From assembly GCA_018969975.1 (NCBI GenBank), contig JAGWXI010000016.1, forward strand, positions 1 to 41,811: 41,811 nt of DNA, read 5' to 3'. Position numbers and translations under genes: made by a program. How positions within the stretch are numbered: the first letter of the stretch is position 1; each line of letters starts with the position of its first letter. The notes under the pieces were generated by a model. It saw only the letters and a list, made by a program, of their open reading frames with translations, was not told where the DNA came from and did no database searches. The stretch comes from Burkholderiales bacterium. Its GTDB lineage: Bacteria; Pseudomonadota; Gammaproteobacteria; Burkholderiales; Burkholderiaceae_C. Of the stretch, positions 17,784 through 27,132 are shown piece by piece.

Positions 17784-18074
17784 CTATGAAATGGGCTGGA
17801 AATCTTGAATATGAAAAACAATTTGCTTGCTGTTACGCGGTGAAGAAACAAATCCAGTGAACCTGAGATCTTGACCAAGTGGTTGTTGGACCAAACGCTC
17901 AGCTACGCTACCAATGGCAGCTGCTTTGAGATTCGCTTTGACTTGCCGGGTTTGCCCTGCTTCTTGAAGGGAAGAGACATGCGCTAGACGCATATCAAGG
18001 GCGGGTAAGCCAGCAGGGGTGTATCGCATGGCCGCAGCCTCTACGATACAAGCACTCAAAACAAATTGGTTCAC
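17784..18074 (-). CDS. priB: Primosomal replication protein PriB
   Basis: 96 residues if the GTG at 18074 is used. A dimeric single-stranded DNA-binding OB-fold protein that joins PriA and DnaT in replication restart. The family-like beginning NQFVLSACIVEAAAMRYTPAGLPAL supports this start; a TTG at 18083 would add three residues. Neither has a well-spaced ribosome-binding site, so coupling to the rpsF stop 20 bases upstream is likely. Context between rpsF and rpsR is diagnostic. The protein call is firm; the exact start is uncertain. Confidence 0.9.
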   Translation of the reverse strand: MNQFVLSACIVEAAAMRYTPAGLPALDMRLAHVSSLQEAGQTRQVKANLKAAAIGSVAERLVQQPLGQDLRFTGFVSSPRNSKQIVFHIQDFQPIS

Positions 18075-18094
18075 ACCTCGCAATGACAGCAGGG

Positions 18095-18460
18095 TTAAGC
18101 CATGTACTCGGGCTGTTGGGATTTGCGTGCTTCTTCGCGCTCAACTGTTTTCATCATCAGCGATGGCCCGGTTTCCGCTTTTTTACGCAAAACTGTGAGG
18201 TGGCGCAACACGGCATCGTTGAACTTGAAAGCATGTTCCAACTCCGTCATGACGGCTTGGTTGGCTTCGATGTTGAGGCAGATGTAGTGCGCTTTGGCTA
18301 ATTTGTTGATCATGTAAGCCAGCTGACGGCGGCCCCAATCTTCAACACGGTGAATGGCGCCACCACCAGCGGTGATCATGCCTTTGTAACGCTCGAGCAT
18401 GGCAGGAACCTGCTCGCTTTGATCCGGATGGATCAACAAAATGATTTCGTAATGACGCAT
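18095..18460 (-). CDS. rpsF: 30S ribosomal protein S6
   Basis: 121 residues, beginning [19 protein letters not shown], with the [15 protein letters not shown] segment and a basic/acidic tail, all as in S6. The start was set at ATG 18460, which has AAGGAG five bases upstream; a GTG at 18466 overlaps that site and is not plausible. First gene of the S6-PriB-S18-L9-DnaB unit. A leader hairpin and a candidate promoter lie upstream. Confidence 0.98.
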   Translation of the reverse strand: MRHYEIILLIHPDQSEQVPAMLERYKGMITAGGGAIHRVEDWGRRQLAYMINKLAKAHYICLNIEANQAVMTELEHAFKFNDAVLRHLTVLRKKAETGPSLMMKTVEREEARKSQQPEYMA

Positions 18461-18480
18461 AGACACTCCTTATGGATGAA

Positions 18481-18509
18481 GCTGCTCGCGGCGTCTGTCG
18501 CGATGCAGC
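18481..18509 (-). promoter_or_regulatory. rpsF leader hairpin, candidate S6:S18 autoregulatory site
   Basis: On the minus strand, GCTGC-A-TCGCG pairs with CGCGA-GCAGC around an 8-base loop: ten pairs with one bulged A, ending 20 bases before the start codon. Several bacteria control rpsF through an S6:S18-binding leader stem. I cannot confirm the conserved CCG bulge of that motif, so the function is inferred from position. Confidence 0.45.
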
Positions 18510-18526
18510 AAGGTGAAAAGCCTATT

Positions 18527-18555
18527 ATTCTAGCCTATTTGGCTAACATTTTCCA
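18527..18555 (-). promoter_or_regulatory. Candidate sigma-70 promoter of the rpsF operon
   Basis: TGGAAA (18550-18555) and TAGAAT (18527-18532) on the minus strand are separated by 17 bases. They overlap the end of ppsA, giving a leader of about 60 bases that includes the hairpin. Confidence 0.5.
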
Positions 18556-20925
18556 GGTTTCGATAACACTGTCAGGATTGAGAGAGATGGAATCAATGCC
18601 CTGATCGACCAACCAATGTGCAAAATCAGGGTGGTCACTAGGTCCTTGACCACAAATTCCCACGTATTTACCTTGGGCCTTGCAGGCATCGATGGCTTTT
18701 TTGAGCAGCACTTTGACAGCGGGGTCACGTTCATCAAAGTCGGCAGACAACAATTCCAATCCAGAGTCGCGGTCAAGGCCCAAGGTAAGTTGGGTTAGAT
18801 CGTTCGAACCGATGGAGAAACCATCAAAGAACTGCAAAAACTCATTGGCCAAAATGGCATTGCTGGGAACTTCACACATCATGATGATCTTGAGTTCATT
18901 TTCTCCACGCTTGAGTCCATGCTGCTCTAAGAGTTGGGTAACCCGTTGTGCTTGCTGCAAGGTTCGGACAAATGGCACCATCACTTGAACGTTGGTCAAT
19001 CCTAATTCTGTGCGCACGCGATGCATGGCCTCACACTCCATGGCAAAAGCCTCCCCAAAATCTTCACTGATATAGCGGGCTGCGCCTCTAAACCCAAGCA
19101 TCGGATTTTCTTCTTCGGGCTCATAACGGCTGCCTCCAATGAGTTTGCGATATTCGTTGGATTTAAAGTCTGACAAACGCACAATCACTGGTTTTGGCCA
19201 GAACGCCGCAGCGATAGTAGCTACGCCTTCAACAACTTTATCTACATAGAAAGCGCGTGGTGAAGCATGTCCACGGGCAACGGATTCGACAGCCTTCTTT
19301 AAATCAGCATCTACGTTGGGGTAATCCAAAATAGCTTTGGGGTGAACGCCAATGTTGTTGTTGATGATGAATTCCAGTCTTGCCAAGCCCACTCCATCAT
19401 TGGGTAATTGGCAAAAATCAAATGACAACTGCGGGTTGCCTACGTTCATGGTGATCTTGGTCTTGATGGGTGGCATAGCCCCGCGCTCAACCTCGGTCAC
19501 CTCGGTCTCTAATAATCCATCGTAAATATGTCCAGTGTCACCCTCTGCACAGCTGACAGTAACTAATGTGCCGTCTTTAAGATGCTCGGTCGCATCGCCA
19601 CAACCTACCACGGCAGGAATACCTAGCTCTCTTGCAATGATGGCGGCGTGGCAGGTACGCCCGCCACGGTTAGTCACGATAGCGCTAGCGCGCTTCATAA
19701 CAGGTTCCCAATTGGGATCAGTCATGTCGGTTACCAAAACGTCGCCGGGCTGCACCTTGTCCATTTCGCTAATGTTGTGCACTAAGCGCACGGGGCCAGT
19801 GCCAATTTTTTGCCCGATCGCACGACCATGTGCTAGCACCGTGCCCTGTCCTTTGAGTTTGTAACGCAGTTCAGATTGGCCCTTTTGCTGGCTCTTTACT
19901 GTCTCTGGTCGAGCTTGCAAGATATAGAGCAAGCCATCGTTACCATCTTTGCCCCATTCAATGTCCATGGGGCGTCCGTAGTGTTGTTCGATGACCAATG
20001 CATAGTGGGCGAGTTGCTCAACTTCGACGTCTGACAATGAATAACGGTTACGTAACTCGGTGGGTACATCCGTGGTTTTGACCAAATGTCCACTGGCTTT
20101 TTTTTCTTCGGGGGAAGAAAACTCCATTTGTACTAACTTGGAACCCAGATTGCGACGAATGACTGCGCGATTACCCGCTTTGAGCATAGGTTTATGGACA
20201 TAAAACTCATCGGGATTGACAGCGCCTTGAACGACAGTCTCGCCTAAACCATAACTTGATGTGATGAAGACAACGTCTTCAAACCCTGACTCGGTATCGA
20301 TGGTGAACATCACACCCGCAGCGCCCAAGTCTGAGCGCACCATGCGTTGCACGCCAGCGGACAAAGCCACATCAGCATGGGCAAACCCTTTGTGCACGCG
20401 GTAACTGATAGCGCGGTCGTTGTAAAGTGAAGCAAAGACTTCTTTCATTTTGTGCAGCACTTCTTCAATGCCCACCACATTCAAGAAGGTTTCTTGCTGA
20501 CCTGCAAAGGAGGCGTCGGGTAGATCTTCTGCCGTGGCAGAGGAGCGCACTGCAAATGACGCATGTGCGTCTCCAGCGCTGAGAGTGGCGAATGCCTCGC
20601 GAATCGCTTTTTCTAAATCTGCGGGATAAGGCTGCGACAAAACCAAACTGCGAATTTCAGCTCCAACTTGGGCTAAGGCTCGCACGTCTTCTGTATCTAA
20701 AGCGTTGAGCGTTGTATTGATTTTGTCTGTCAATCCATCGTGCTGCAAAAAAGCACGAAATGCATGGGCGGTAGTGGCGAAACCCGTTGGTACGCGCACA
20801 CCAGAGGGAAGTTGGGAAATCATCTCGCCGAGGCTGGCATTTTTGCCACCGACCGACTCGACGTCGGTCATCCTCAGGTTTTCAAACGGTACGACCAAGG
20901 CGGTCGGAGAAAAAAGTGCTGACAT
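18535..20925 (-). CDS. ppsA: Phosphoenolpyruvate synthase
   Basis: 796 residues (E. coli 792). Converts pyruvate, ATP and water to PEP, AMP and phosphate for gluconeogenesis. Order: N-terminal ATP-grasp domain with [20 protein letters not shown] (124-143), swivelling phosphohistidine domain with GGRTCHA (421-427, His426; Thr424 is the expected regulatory site), and C-terminal PEP/pyruvate TIM barrel with the catalytic cysteine in [10 protein letters not shown]. The start was set at ATG 20925, with GGAGA 6 bases upstream. It is divergent from ppsR, which encodes its predicted kinase/pyrophosphorylase. Confidence 0.98.
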   Translation of the reverse strand: MSALFSPTALVVPFENLRMTDVESVGGKNASLGEMISQLPSGVRVPTGFATTAHAFRAFLQHDGLTDKINTTLNALDTEDVRALAQVGAEIRSLVLSQPYPADLEKAIREAFATLSAGDAHASFAVRSSATAEDLPDASFAGQQETFLNVVGIEEVLHKMKEVFASLYNDRAISYRVHKGFAHADVALSAGVQRMVRSDLGAAGVMFTIDTESGFEDVVFITSSYGLGETVVQGAVNPDEFYVHKPMLKAGNRAVIRRNLGSKLVQMEFSSPEEKKASGHLVKTTDVPTELRNRYSLSDVEVEQLAHYALVIEQHYGRPMDIEWGKDGNDGLLYILQARPETVKSQQKGQSELRYKLKGQGTVLAHGRAIGQKIGTGPVRLVHNISEMDKVQPGDVLVTDMTDPNWEPVMKRASAIVTNRGGRTCHAAIIARELGIPAVVGCGDATEHLKDGTLVTVSCAEGDTGHIYDGLLETEVTEVERGAMPPIKTKITMNVGNPQLSFDFCQLPNDGVGLARLEFIINNNIGVHPKAILDYPNVDADLKKAVESVARGHASPRAFYVDKVVEGVATIAAAFWPKPVIVRLSDFKSNEYRKLIGGSRYEPEEENPMLGFRGAARYISEDFGEAFAMECEAMHRVRTELGLTNVQVMVPFVRTLQQAQRVTQLLEQHGLKRGENELKIIMMCEVPSNAILANEFLQFFDGFSIGSNDLTQLTLGLDRDSGLELLSADFDERDPAVKVLLKKAIDACKAQGKYVGICGQGPSDHPDFAHWLVDQGIDSISLNPDSVIETWKMLAK

Positions 20926-21072
20926 GGGAAGTCTCCAAAAGTTAAAACTGGCGCATCCATGCAAGGTGTGCTACTTGGTATTTTTTGGTGTAGGCGGCTA
21001 ATTTGCATGTTGAAATTCGGATAATCTATGCATTGTAGTTAGCCCCTCTAGCCTTTAAGAAATTAAATTCCC

Positions 21073-21894
21073 ATGCCCAATCCCACAGTTTTCTTCATCT
21101 CAGACGGAACGGGTATTACTGCAGAGACATTTGGCAATGCAATCTTGGCGCAGTTTGAGCTTAAATTCAAACATGTGCGACTACCCTTCGTTGATTCTGT
21201 AGACAAAGCACATCAAGCTGTCCGACAAATCAATCACACCGCAGACTTGGAGGGGCGCAAACCTATTGTTTTCACTACTTTGGTTAATGAAGAGGTGCTC
21301 CAAGTCATCATGGGCGCAAGCAAGGGCATGATGCTTGACATGTTTGGTACGTTCGTCAATCCCTTAGAAGCGGAACTTGGCATCAAGTCCAACCACCGTA
21401 TTGGCCGATTCTCAGACGTGAGCAAAAGCAAGGAATACCACGATCGCATTGAAGCCATCAACTTTTCGCTGGCGCACGACGATGGACAACTCAATAGAGA
21501 TTTAGAGTTTTCGGATGTGATTTTGGTGGGCGTAAGCCGAAGCGGTAAAACGCCAACTAGTTTGTATTTGGCAATGCAACATGGGCTCAAAGCAGCAAAT
21601 TACCCGCTGATACCAGATGACTTTGAACGAAAGCAATTGCCCTTGGCCTTGGTTCCGTTCAAAAAGAAAATTTTTGGTCTAACCATACAACCCGATCGGT
21701 TGAGCGAAATTCGTCACGAGCGGCGTCCCAACTCTAACTATGCCAATCTTGCAAATTGTCGTTACGAAGTTGCTGAAGCTGAATCCATGATGCGACGCGC
21801 GGGAATTAGGTGGCTATCGACCACACATAAAAGCATCGAAGAAATTGCCACAACGATCTTGCAAGAAATAAGTCCAGAACGTTTGAGTTATTGA
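21073..21894 (+). CDS. ppsR: PEP synthase regulatory protein (bifunctional kinase/pyrophosphorylase)
   Basis: 273 residues of the DUF299/PSRP family. It is expected to inactivate PEP synthase by ADP-dependent phosphorylation of the threonine beside the catalytic histidine and to restore it by phosphate-dependent removal. Seen: the N-terminal [17 protein letters not shown] block, the P-loop [11 protein letters not shown] (about 154-164) and the [11 protein letters not shown] tail. Divergent arrangement with ppsA, 147 bases apart, supports the pairing. No clear promoter was resolved; TTGAAA at 21010-21015 is the best -35. Confidence 0.97.
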   Translation: MPNPTVFFISDGTGITAETFGNAILAQFELKFKHVRLPFVDSVDKAHQAVRQINHTADLEGRKPIVFTTLVNEEVLQVIMGASKGMMLDMFGTFVNPLEAELGIKSNHRIGRFSDVSKSKEYHDRIEAINFSLAHDDGQLNRDLEFSDVILVGVSRSGKTPTSLYLAMQHGLKAANYPLIPDDFERKQLPLALVPFKKKIFGLTIQPDRLSEIRHERRPNSNYANLANCRYEVAEAESMMRRAGIRWLSTTHKSIEEIATTILQEISPERLSY

Positions 21895-21909
21895 CAGTTT
21901 TGGGTGGCC

Positions 21910-22317
21910 CTACAAACCCAAAGCTGCAATGCCTGCCTTGGCAATCTGCGCGTCTTCGCTAGATTTGACCCCACTGACACCTACCGCACCAATACATTGA
22001 CCCTCCTTGATGATGGGCACACCGCCTTCGAGCATGCCTTGTAAAAATGGTGCGCTAAGAAAAGAAAAACGACCATTGTTGATAATGTCTTCGTAAACTT
22101 TGCTTTCGCGTCTCCCCAAAGCAGCTGTCGTAGCCTTGGCAGGCCCGATGTGGGCAGAAATAGTAGCTACGCCATCCATACGGTGCATTCCCAACAAATG
22201 GCCACCATCATCAACCACGGCAATCACGACTGCCCAATTGTTTTTAACAGCCTCGGCCTCTGCAGCGACAAGAATTGTCTTGGTGTCGGAGGACTCTAAT
22301 TGTGGTTTTGTTTTCAT
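21910..22317 (-). CDS. GlcG/HbpS family (DUF336) heme-binding-like protein
   Basis: 135 residues. Seen: AVVIAVVDDGGHLLGMHRMDG, FLQGMLEGGVPI and CIGAVGVSGVKSSEDAQIAKAGI, all hallmarks of the GlcG/HbpS/PduO-C fold. Members bind heme or corrinoid or have no known ligand; glcG sits in the glycolate operon of E. coli. No glycolate genes are near here. No signal peptide is seen, so it is probably cytoplasmic. Convergent with ppsR, 15 bases away, and divergent from the membrane-protein gene. Confidence 0.85.
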   Translation of the reverse strand: MKTKPQLESSDTKTILVAAEAEAVKNNWAVVIAVVDDGGHLLGMHRMDGVATISAHIGPAKATTAALGRRESKVYEDIINNGRFSFLSAPFLQGMLEGGVPIIKEGQCIGAVGVSGVKSSEDAQIAKAGIAALGL

Positions 22318-22352
22318 GCTTAAGCTTAGTGGGGTAAAAATTTACAAATTCG

Positions 22353-22381
22353 TTGACAAGTTTTTGCTCGGATGGGGTACT
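22353..22381 (+). promoter_or_regulatory. Candidate promoter of the BI-1 family gene
   Basis: A perfect -35 TTGACA (22353-22358) is followed after 17 bases by GGTACT (22376-22381), three of six -10 matches. It would give a leader of about 135 bases. Confidence 0.35.
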
Positions 22382-22423
22382 GAGCTATTGATTTGGCGCA
22401 AAGCATACCCACTTATTACGTCA

Positions 22424-22449
22424 TAAATCCTTGTAAAAACTAGGATTTA
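22424..22449. repeat. 8-bp inverted repeat in the BI-1 gene leader
   Basis: TAAATCCT and AGGATTTA flank a 10-base spacer in the 206-base gap between the GlcG-like and BI-1 genes. It could be an operator or a leader hairpin. A smaller GTAAA/TTTAC repeat lies at 22334-22345. Confidence 0.5.
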
Positions 22450-22523
22450 CACCAAGCTTTCTAAAACCAATTGCCCTAAAATGGGTGGATCTGCATGTGC
22501 AGGTGTTTACAGGAGATCGTGAC

Positions 22524-23213
22524 ATGAACGACCAAATCCAATCAGTCGAATACTACGACGTCTTATCCACTGAGGATCGTAACCGAGTCCTTCGTAATAC
22601 CTACTGGCTGCTCGCCGTGAGCATGTTGCCCACTGTTTTGGGTGCCTGGGTGGGTGTGGCCTCCGGTATTAGTTACGCCTTGTCTGGTGGCTTGGGCATT
22701 ATTTTGATGCTTGCTGGCGCATTTGGTTTTATCTACGCCATTGAAAAAACCAAGCACTCCTCCACTGGTGTTTACGTTTTGCTAGGTTTCACCTTCTTCA
22801 TGGGCCTCATGCTCTCGCGCATGATTGCCATGGTCTTGGGATTCAAAAATGGTGCTGAATTGGTGATGACCGCTTTTGGCGGCACAGCGGGCGTATTTTT
22901 CGTCATGGCAAGTTTGGCTTCTGTTATCAAGCGAGATATTTCTGGCTTGGGTAAGTGGCTGATGGTTGGCGTCATTATTTTGATGGTGGGTAGCATCATC
23001 AATATTTTTGTTGGCTCATCCACCGGTATGTTGGTCATCTCTGTTTTGTCCATGGCTATATTCAGCGCCTTTATGCTGTATGACCTCAAGCAAATCATGG
23101 ACGGCGGCGAAACCAATTACATCAGCGCCACACTCACTCTGTACCTTGATGTTCTCAATGTCTTCCAAAGCTTGTTAGCCTTATTAGGAATATTTGGTGG
23201 CGAACGCGATTAA
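22524..23213 (+). CDS. Bax inhibitor-1/YccA family membrane protein
   Basis: 229 residues with about seven hydrophobic segments, so an inner-membrane protein. The C-terminal block (AFMLYDLKQIMDGGETNYISATLTLYLD as separate conserved pieces YDLKQI, NYISAT, LYLDVLN) identifies the BI-1/YccA family. E. coli YccA modulates FtsH, and other members act as pH-gated calcium leaks; which applies here is unknown. The start was set at ATG 22524, preceded by AGGAGA; a GTG at 22485 has no such site. It ends at a strong hairpin. Confidence 0.93.
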   Translation: MNDQIQSVEYYDVLSTEDRNRVLRNTYWLLAVSMLPTVLGAWVGVASGISYALSGGLGIILMLAGAFGFIYAIEKTKHSSTGVYVLLGFTFFMGLMLSRMIAMVLGFKNGAELVMTAFGGTAGVFFVMASLASVIKRDISGLGKWLMVGVIILMVGSIINIFVGSSTGMLVISVLSMAIFSAFMLYDLKQIMDGGETNYISATLTLYLDVLNVFQSLLALLGIFGGERD

Positions 23214-23235
23214 TTCAGTTTTTGCTTACACAATT

Positions 23236-23260
23236 AAAAGGGGCTTTTAGCCCCTTTTTT
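23236..23260. terminator. Bidirectional terminator between BI-1 gene and rlmD
   Basis: The stem AAAAGGGGCT/AGCCCCTTTT encloses a 3-base loop and is followed by T residues on both strands. It lies between convergent stops at 23213 and 23277. Confidence 0.9.
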
Positions 23261-23276
23261 ATTTCCTGTGTATCTT

Positions 23277-24647
23277 TTATATAGCCAAATCAAATACTGC
23301 CACACTCTCGACATGGGCTGTATGCGCAAACATATTTACAACACCTGCTCCACTACATAGATACCCAGCAAGATTAACTAGTAAACCCGCATCGCGGGCT
23401 AAAGTAGAAGGGTTGCAACTCACATAAACAATTCGCCTTGGGGGTTTCCAATCATGGGCCAATTCAGGTTGGTTTCGTAAAGCAACCAAGGCTTGGACTA
23501 ATGCAAAAGCACCTTCGCGAGGTGGATCAATCAGCCATTTATCTGCCACCCCATCTGCAGCCAAAGATGCTGGCGTCATATCAAACAAATCTCGTGCGGC
23601 AAATTGCGTCGGCGCAAAAGCGGTTGAATTGTGAGATTGATTCCAAACCAAGTTACTACGAGCACGGTCAACCAAAGTCTCGTTACCCTCTATACCCAAC
23701 ACTTCTCCCGCTAAAGTGGCAATCGGCAGGGTGAAATTACCCAAGCCGCAAAACCAATCGATAACACGCTCATGCGATCGCGGATCTAGCAAACGCAAAG
23801 CGCGTTTCACCAAAGCACGGTTGATATGCGGATTAACTTGCGTAAAGTCCGTTGGCTTGAATGGCATCGACACGCCAAAATCAGGCAAATCGTATGCAAG
23901 TTGCTCCTCTTTTTGGCCCGGCAGCAAAGTTACCGTGTCGGGGCCTTTGGGCTGCAGCCACCACTGAACACCATGTTTGCTAGCGAATTGCCTGAGAAGC
24001 TCAATATCACCCGAAGTAAAGGGTTCTAAATGGCGCAATACCAAGGCAACCACACGATCACCACAAGCGAGCTCGATCTGGGGACAAGTCGCACGCGCAT
24101 GCATACTCTCTAAAAGACCACGCAAGGGCATCAGTAAAGCGCTGACAGGTGGAGGCAGTACGGGGCAATTTTGCATATCCGCTACATAGCGGCTTTTTCG
24201 TTCATGAAAACCCACAAGAACAGTGTTTTTCTTCAATACATCGCGCACTGACAAGCGCGCACGGTAGCGGTATCCCCAGGTAGGACCGTGTATCGGACGC
24301 AATATATTCTCAGGCCTGACTTTGCCCAAATGCCACAGGTTATCTTCCAAGGCGCGCTGCTTGACAGCCACCTGCGCATCAGCGTCTAAGTGTTGCATCT
24401 TGCAACCGCCACAGGCACCGGCGTGCAAGCCAAAGTGCAGGCATCCGGGACGAACGCGCTGCGAGGATTCGTGTACCACTTCCAGCAACGAGCCCTGTTC
24501 CCAATTATTTTTCTTTCGATGAATATTTGCTCGAACCCTTTCAAAAGGCAAGGCACCTTCAACAAAAACAACCTTGCCATCGTCACGATGCGCTACGCCC
24601 TGCGCTTCAAGATCCATTGACTCAATAAAGAGCGTGCTGTCAGTCAT
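23277..24647 (-). CDS. rlmD: 23S rRNA (uracil(1939)-C(5))-methyltransferase RlmD
   Basis: 456 residues. It methylates U1939 of 23S rRNA using SAM. Order: N-terminal TRAM domain (about 1-58); cysteines for a [4Fe-4S] cluster in the C69...C79-GG-C82 cluster plus a later NCPVL cysteine; a SAM-binding domain with [14 protein letters not shown]; and the catalytic cysteine in [12 protein letters not shown]. The ATG at 24647 overlaps the nlpD stop as TGATG. In many proteobacteria rpoS sits between nlpD and the downstream genes; here rlmD follows directly. Confidence 0.96.
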   Translation of the reverse strand: MTDSTLFIESMDLEAQGVAHRDDGKVVFVEGALPFERVRANIHRKKNNWEQGSLLEVVHESSQRVRPGCLHFGLHAGACGGCKMQHLDADAQVAVKQRALEDNLWHLGKVRPENILRPIHGPTWGYRYRARLSVRDVLKKNTVLVGFHERKSRYVADMQNCPVLPPPVSALLMPLRGLLESMHARATCPQIELACGDRVVALVLRHLEPFTSGDIELLRQFASKHGVQWWLQPKGPDTVTLLPGQKEEQLAYDLPDFGVSMPFKPTDFTQVNPHINRALVKRALRLLDPRSHERVIDWFCGLGNFTLPIATLAGEVLGIEGNETLVDRARSNLVWNQSHNSTAFAPTQFAARDLFDMTPASLAADGVADKWLIDPPREGAFALVQALVALRNQPELAHDWKPPRRIVYVSCNPSTLARDAGLLVNLAGYLCSGAGVVNMFAHTAHVESVAVFDLAI

Positions 24648-25513
24648 CAATTGGCAGGTAAATATTTAGCTGGATCGACGGGTTTCCCTTGGCGACGAAT
24701 TTCAAAATGCAGCTTGACCTGATCTGTATCGCTATTGCCCATCTCTGCAATTTTTTGACCACGCTTTATTGCTTGGTCCTCTTTGACCATCAAGGATTGG
24801 TTATGGGCATAGGCGGTTAAAAAGGTACTGTTGTGCTTGATGATGACAAGATTGCCATAACCCCGTAAGCCAGCACCGGCATACACCACCTTGCCATCTG
24901 CTGCTGCCACAACTGGATCTCCTGCTTTGCCTGCTATGTCAATTCCTTTGTTTTTGACTTCGTCAAAACCTGCCAGCAGATTGCCTCGGGTAGGCCATTG
25001 AAAAGCAACCGTCTCCTCAGAAGAGTCAGATGAAGCTATGTTGCTTGCAGGTGGTGAGGATGAAGGGGGAGAAGTCAAGGAGGCATTGGGCTTGACTGCG
25101 CTTGACGTACTAGAGGTGCTTGGGACACTGGCAACTTGACTAGGTGTTGAACTGGTAACTACATTTGTTGAAGTAACTGGGCGCACCACAACACCCGTTT
25201 CTTCTAAAGGCACCACACGTAATACTTGACCGGTCTCAATTAGATTGGGATTTTCAAGGTTGTTCCAGCGGGCGATGTCACGCCAACTCTGGCCGTTGTC
25301 CATGCCAATACGAATCAAAGTATCCCCAGGTTTGACGGTGTAGTAGCCCGCCTTACCAGTGTTTTCGACAGTAGCGAGTGCTTTGGCTGGGGCGCGGACA
25401 GCAGAGTTGGGTGAGCGGTCCTCGACTGGAGCAGGTCTGTTTTTATTCGCGCAACCTGCAAACACCAAGGCACATAGCAGTACCCCACCTACCCAATGTT
25501 TAACACGTCTCAT
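24647..25513 (-). CDS. nlpD: NlpD-like LysM/M23 lipoprotein
   Basis: 288 residues. The signal sequence ends at a lipobox-like LVFAGC (Cys21), so it should be an outer-membrane lipoprotein. LysM domain at 57-101 ([14 protein letters not shown]...VLRVVP), a Ser/Pro/Thr-rich linker, then a C-terminal M23/LytM domain from about 190. The zinc sites are degenerate: the usual HxxxD histidine is Asn (NKGID) and the first His of HxH is Lys (KLHFEI). This fits NlpD, which activates amidase AmiC and does not itself cut peptidoglycan. The start was set at ATG 25513, 8 bases after GGAG. Confidence 0.93.
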   Translation of the reverse strand: MRRVKHWVGGVLLCALVFAGCANKNRPAPVEDRSPNSAVRAPAKALATVENTGKAGYYTVKPGDTLIRIGMDNGQSWRDIARWNNLENPNLIETGQVLRVVPLEETGVVVRPVTSTNVVTSSTPSQVASVPSTSSTSSAVKPNASLTSPPSSSPPASNIASSDSSEETVAFQWPTRGNLLAGFDEVKNKGIDIAGKAGDPVVAAADGKVVYAGAGLRGYGNLVIIKHNSTFLTAYAHNQSLMVKEDQAIKRGQKIAEMGNSDTDQVKLHFEIRRQGKPVDPAKYLPAN

Positions 25514-25529
25514 GTGCATCTCTCCTGCA

Positions 25530-26276
25530 TCAAGCAACCCCAGATTTTAGGGGCACGAACAGTACCGGCTCGAGCAACATTTGTTTTAAGCCTTGTGCAG
25601 TTTTATCTACAACCAACAAGGCTTGCTTACCAACTGCGTCTTGCATCGGCGCAACGATGCGACCACCGATCTCAAGCTGGTCAATCCATGCCTGGGGAAT
25701 AGATTCTCCCCCCGCTGCTGCAATGATGGCGCTGTAAGGAGCTCCTTGGGGGTAACCCAACATTCCGTCTCCAAAAATCACATGCACATTTGGTAACCGC
25801 ATTGGGCGTAGATTCTCTCGCGCCTTGTTGTAGAGCCCTCGCAAGCGTTCAATGCTGTAGACCTCTTGGGCGAGTAAAGACAACAAAGCTGCTTGGTAGC
25901 CACAGCCAGTTCCTATCTCCATTACACGGCCCAAGCTATGATTTTTTATGCTTGGTGCTTGTCTGAGCAAAGTCATCATGCGCGCAACCACATTAGGTTT
26001 GGAGATAGTTTGCCCTAAACCAATAGGCAAACTGGTGTCTTCATAAGCTTGATTAGCTAATGCGCTGTCGACAAAGCGATGGCGCTCTATACGCCCCATG
26101 GCCTCCAGCACTCTGGCATCTTCGATACCTTGTTGCGCAAGTTTTTGCACCATACGTGCGCGAACGGTGGAAGAATCTAATCCAAAACCAGCTGCGACGT
26201 TGGTACTCAACTTTTTTGGAGTGGCAGCATGCTTGCCTGTATTGAGCTTGGCGGGAAAACTCGGCCGCTCTTTCAT
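25530..26276 (-). CDS. pcm: Protein-L-isoaspartate O-methyltransferase
   Basis: 248 residues, longer than the 208-residue E. coli Pcm because of an N-terminal basic extension of about 37 residues without a recognizable domain. It methylates isoaspartyl residues to start repair of aged proteins. The SAM motif is EIGTGCGYQ (120-128); RHRFVD, LPIGLGQTIS and GGRIVAP are family marks. The start at ATG 26276 overlaps the surE stop as ATGA, which supports the long form. Order surE-pcm-nlpD is conserved in proteobacteria. Confidence 0.96.
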   Translation of the reverse strand: MKERPSFPAKLNTGKHAATPKKLSTNVAAGFGLDSSTVRARMVQKLAQQGIEDARVLEAMGRIERHRFVDSALANQAYEDTSLPIGLGQTISKPNVVARMMTLLRQAPSIKNHSLGRVMEIGTGCGYQAALLSLLAQEVYSIERLRGLYNKARENLRPMRLPNVHVIFGDGMLGYPQGAPYSAIIAAAGGESIPQAWIDQLEIGGRIVAPMQDAVGKQALLVVDKTAQGLKQMLLEPVLFVPLKSGVA

Positions 26277-27031
26277 GCCAAGCGTCCGTCTAAACGCTGC
26301 CCCCATGATGCAAGGCTTTCATGTTCCGTTAGATCAACTTGTAGGGGCGTGACAGAGCAATGGCCTTCGAAAGTTGCGTGGAAATCGGTGCCATCGCTAT
26401 CGTCTTTTGCAGGACCTGCACCGCCAATCCAATACATGGTGTCACCGCGCGGACTGGTTTGGGTGATCACGCGTTCTGCAGCGTGGCGTCTTCCTAATCG
26501 CGTGACCTTCAATGGCTTGATTTGGTCCAAGGGCTTATTGGGCACATTCACATTCAACAACCATGCGCCATTTCCAAGCAAACCTTTCGCAATCACCTCT
26601 TGCACCAAGGCACGGGCTTTGGCAGCTGCAGCATCAATATGCAACCAACCTTTTTCCACCTGCGAAAACGCGATCGATGGAATGCCAAATAAATAGCCTT
26701 CCATTGCGGCACCCACCGTGCCAGAGTAAATGGTGTCATCGCCCATGTTGGCACCATTGTTGATGCCTGAGACCACCAAATCAGGCTTGTATCCGAGTAA
26801 TCCAGTCAAAGCGATGTGCACACAGTCAGCAGGTGTGCCGTTGATATAGCGAAAACCGTTGCTAGCTTGTTGTACATACAAAGGTGAATGCAATGTCAGC
26901 GCATTAGATTTCGCACTGTTGTTTTGCTCTGGCGCGACTACCTCCACGCGTCCTAAATCTTTCAGGGCTTCATACAAAGCAACAATACCTGTGGCTTGAT
27001 AGCCATCATCGTTAGAAATGAGAATATTCAT
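26273..27031 (-). CDS. surE: 5'/3'-nucleotidase SurE
   Basis: 252 residues. A divalent-metal nucleotidase/exopolyphosphatase linked to stationary-phase survival. The start MNILISNDDGYQATG puts the metal ligands Asp8 and Asp9 at the N-terminus; GINNGANMGDDTIYSGTVGAA carries the metal Asn and active-site loop. ATG 27031 was chosen over a TTG four codons upstream because family members begin exactly here. A TACAAT on the minus strand (27053-27058) is a possible -10, but no -35 is evident. Confidence 0.97.
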   Translation of the reverse strand: MNILISNDDGYQATGIVALYEALKDLGRVEVVAPEQNNSAKSNALTLHSPLYVQQASNGFRYINGTPADCVHIALTGLLGYKPDLVVSGINNGANMGDDTIYSGTVGAAMEGYLFGIPSIAFSQVEKGWLHIDAAAAKARALVQEVIAKGLLGNGAWLLNVNVPNKPLDQIKPLKVTRLGRRHAAERVITQTSPRGDTMYWIGGAGPAKDDSDGTDFHATFEGHCSVTPLQVDLTEHESLASWGQRLDGRLA

Positions 27032-27132
27032 GCAAGCTTTCAAAGAGAATCGATTGTAGGGTTAGCGTGTGACAAAACTGGTCATGTTTACAAATCCCCT
27101 ATCATCACCATCCATTTTTAAAGGAGAAATTT

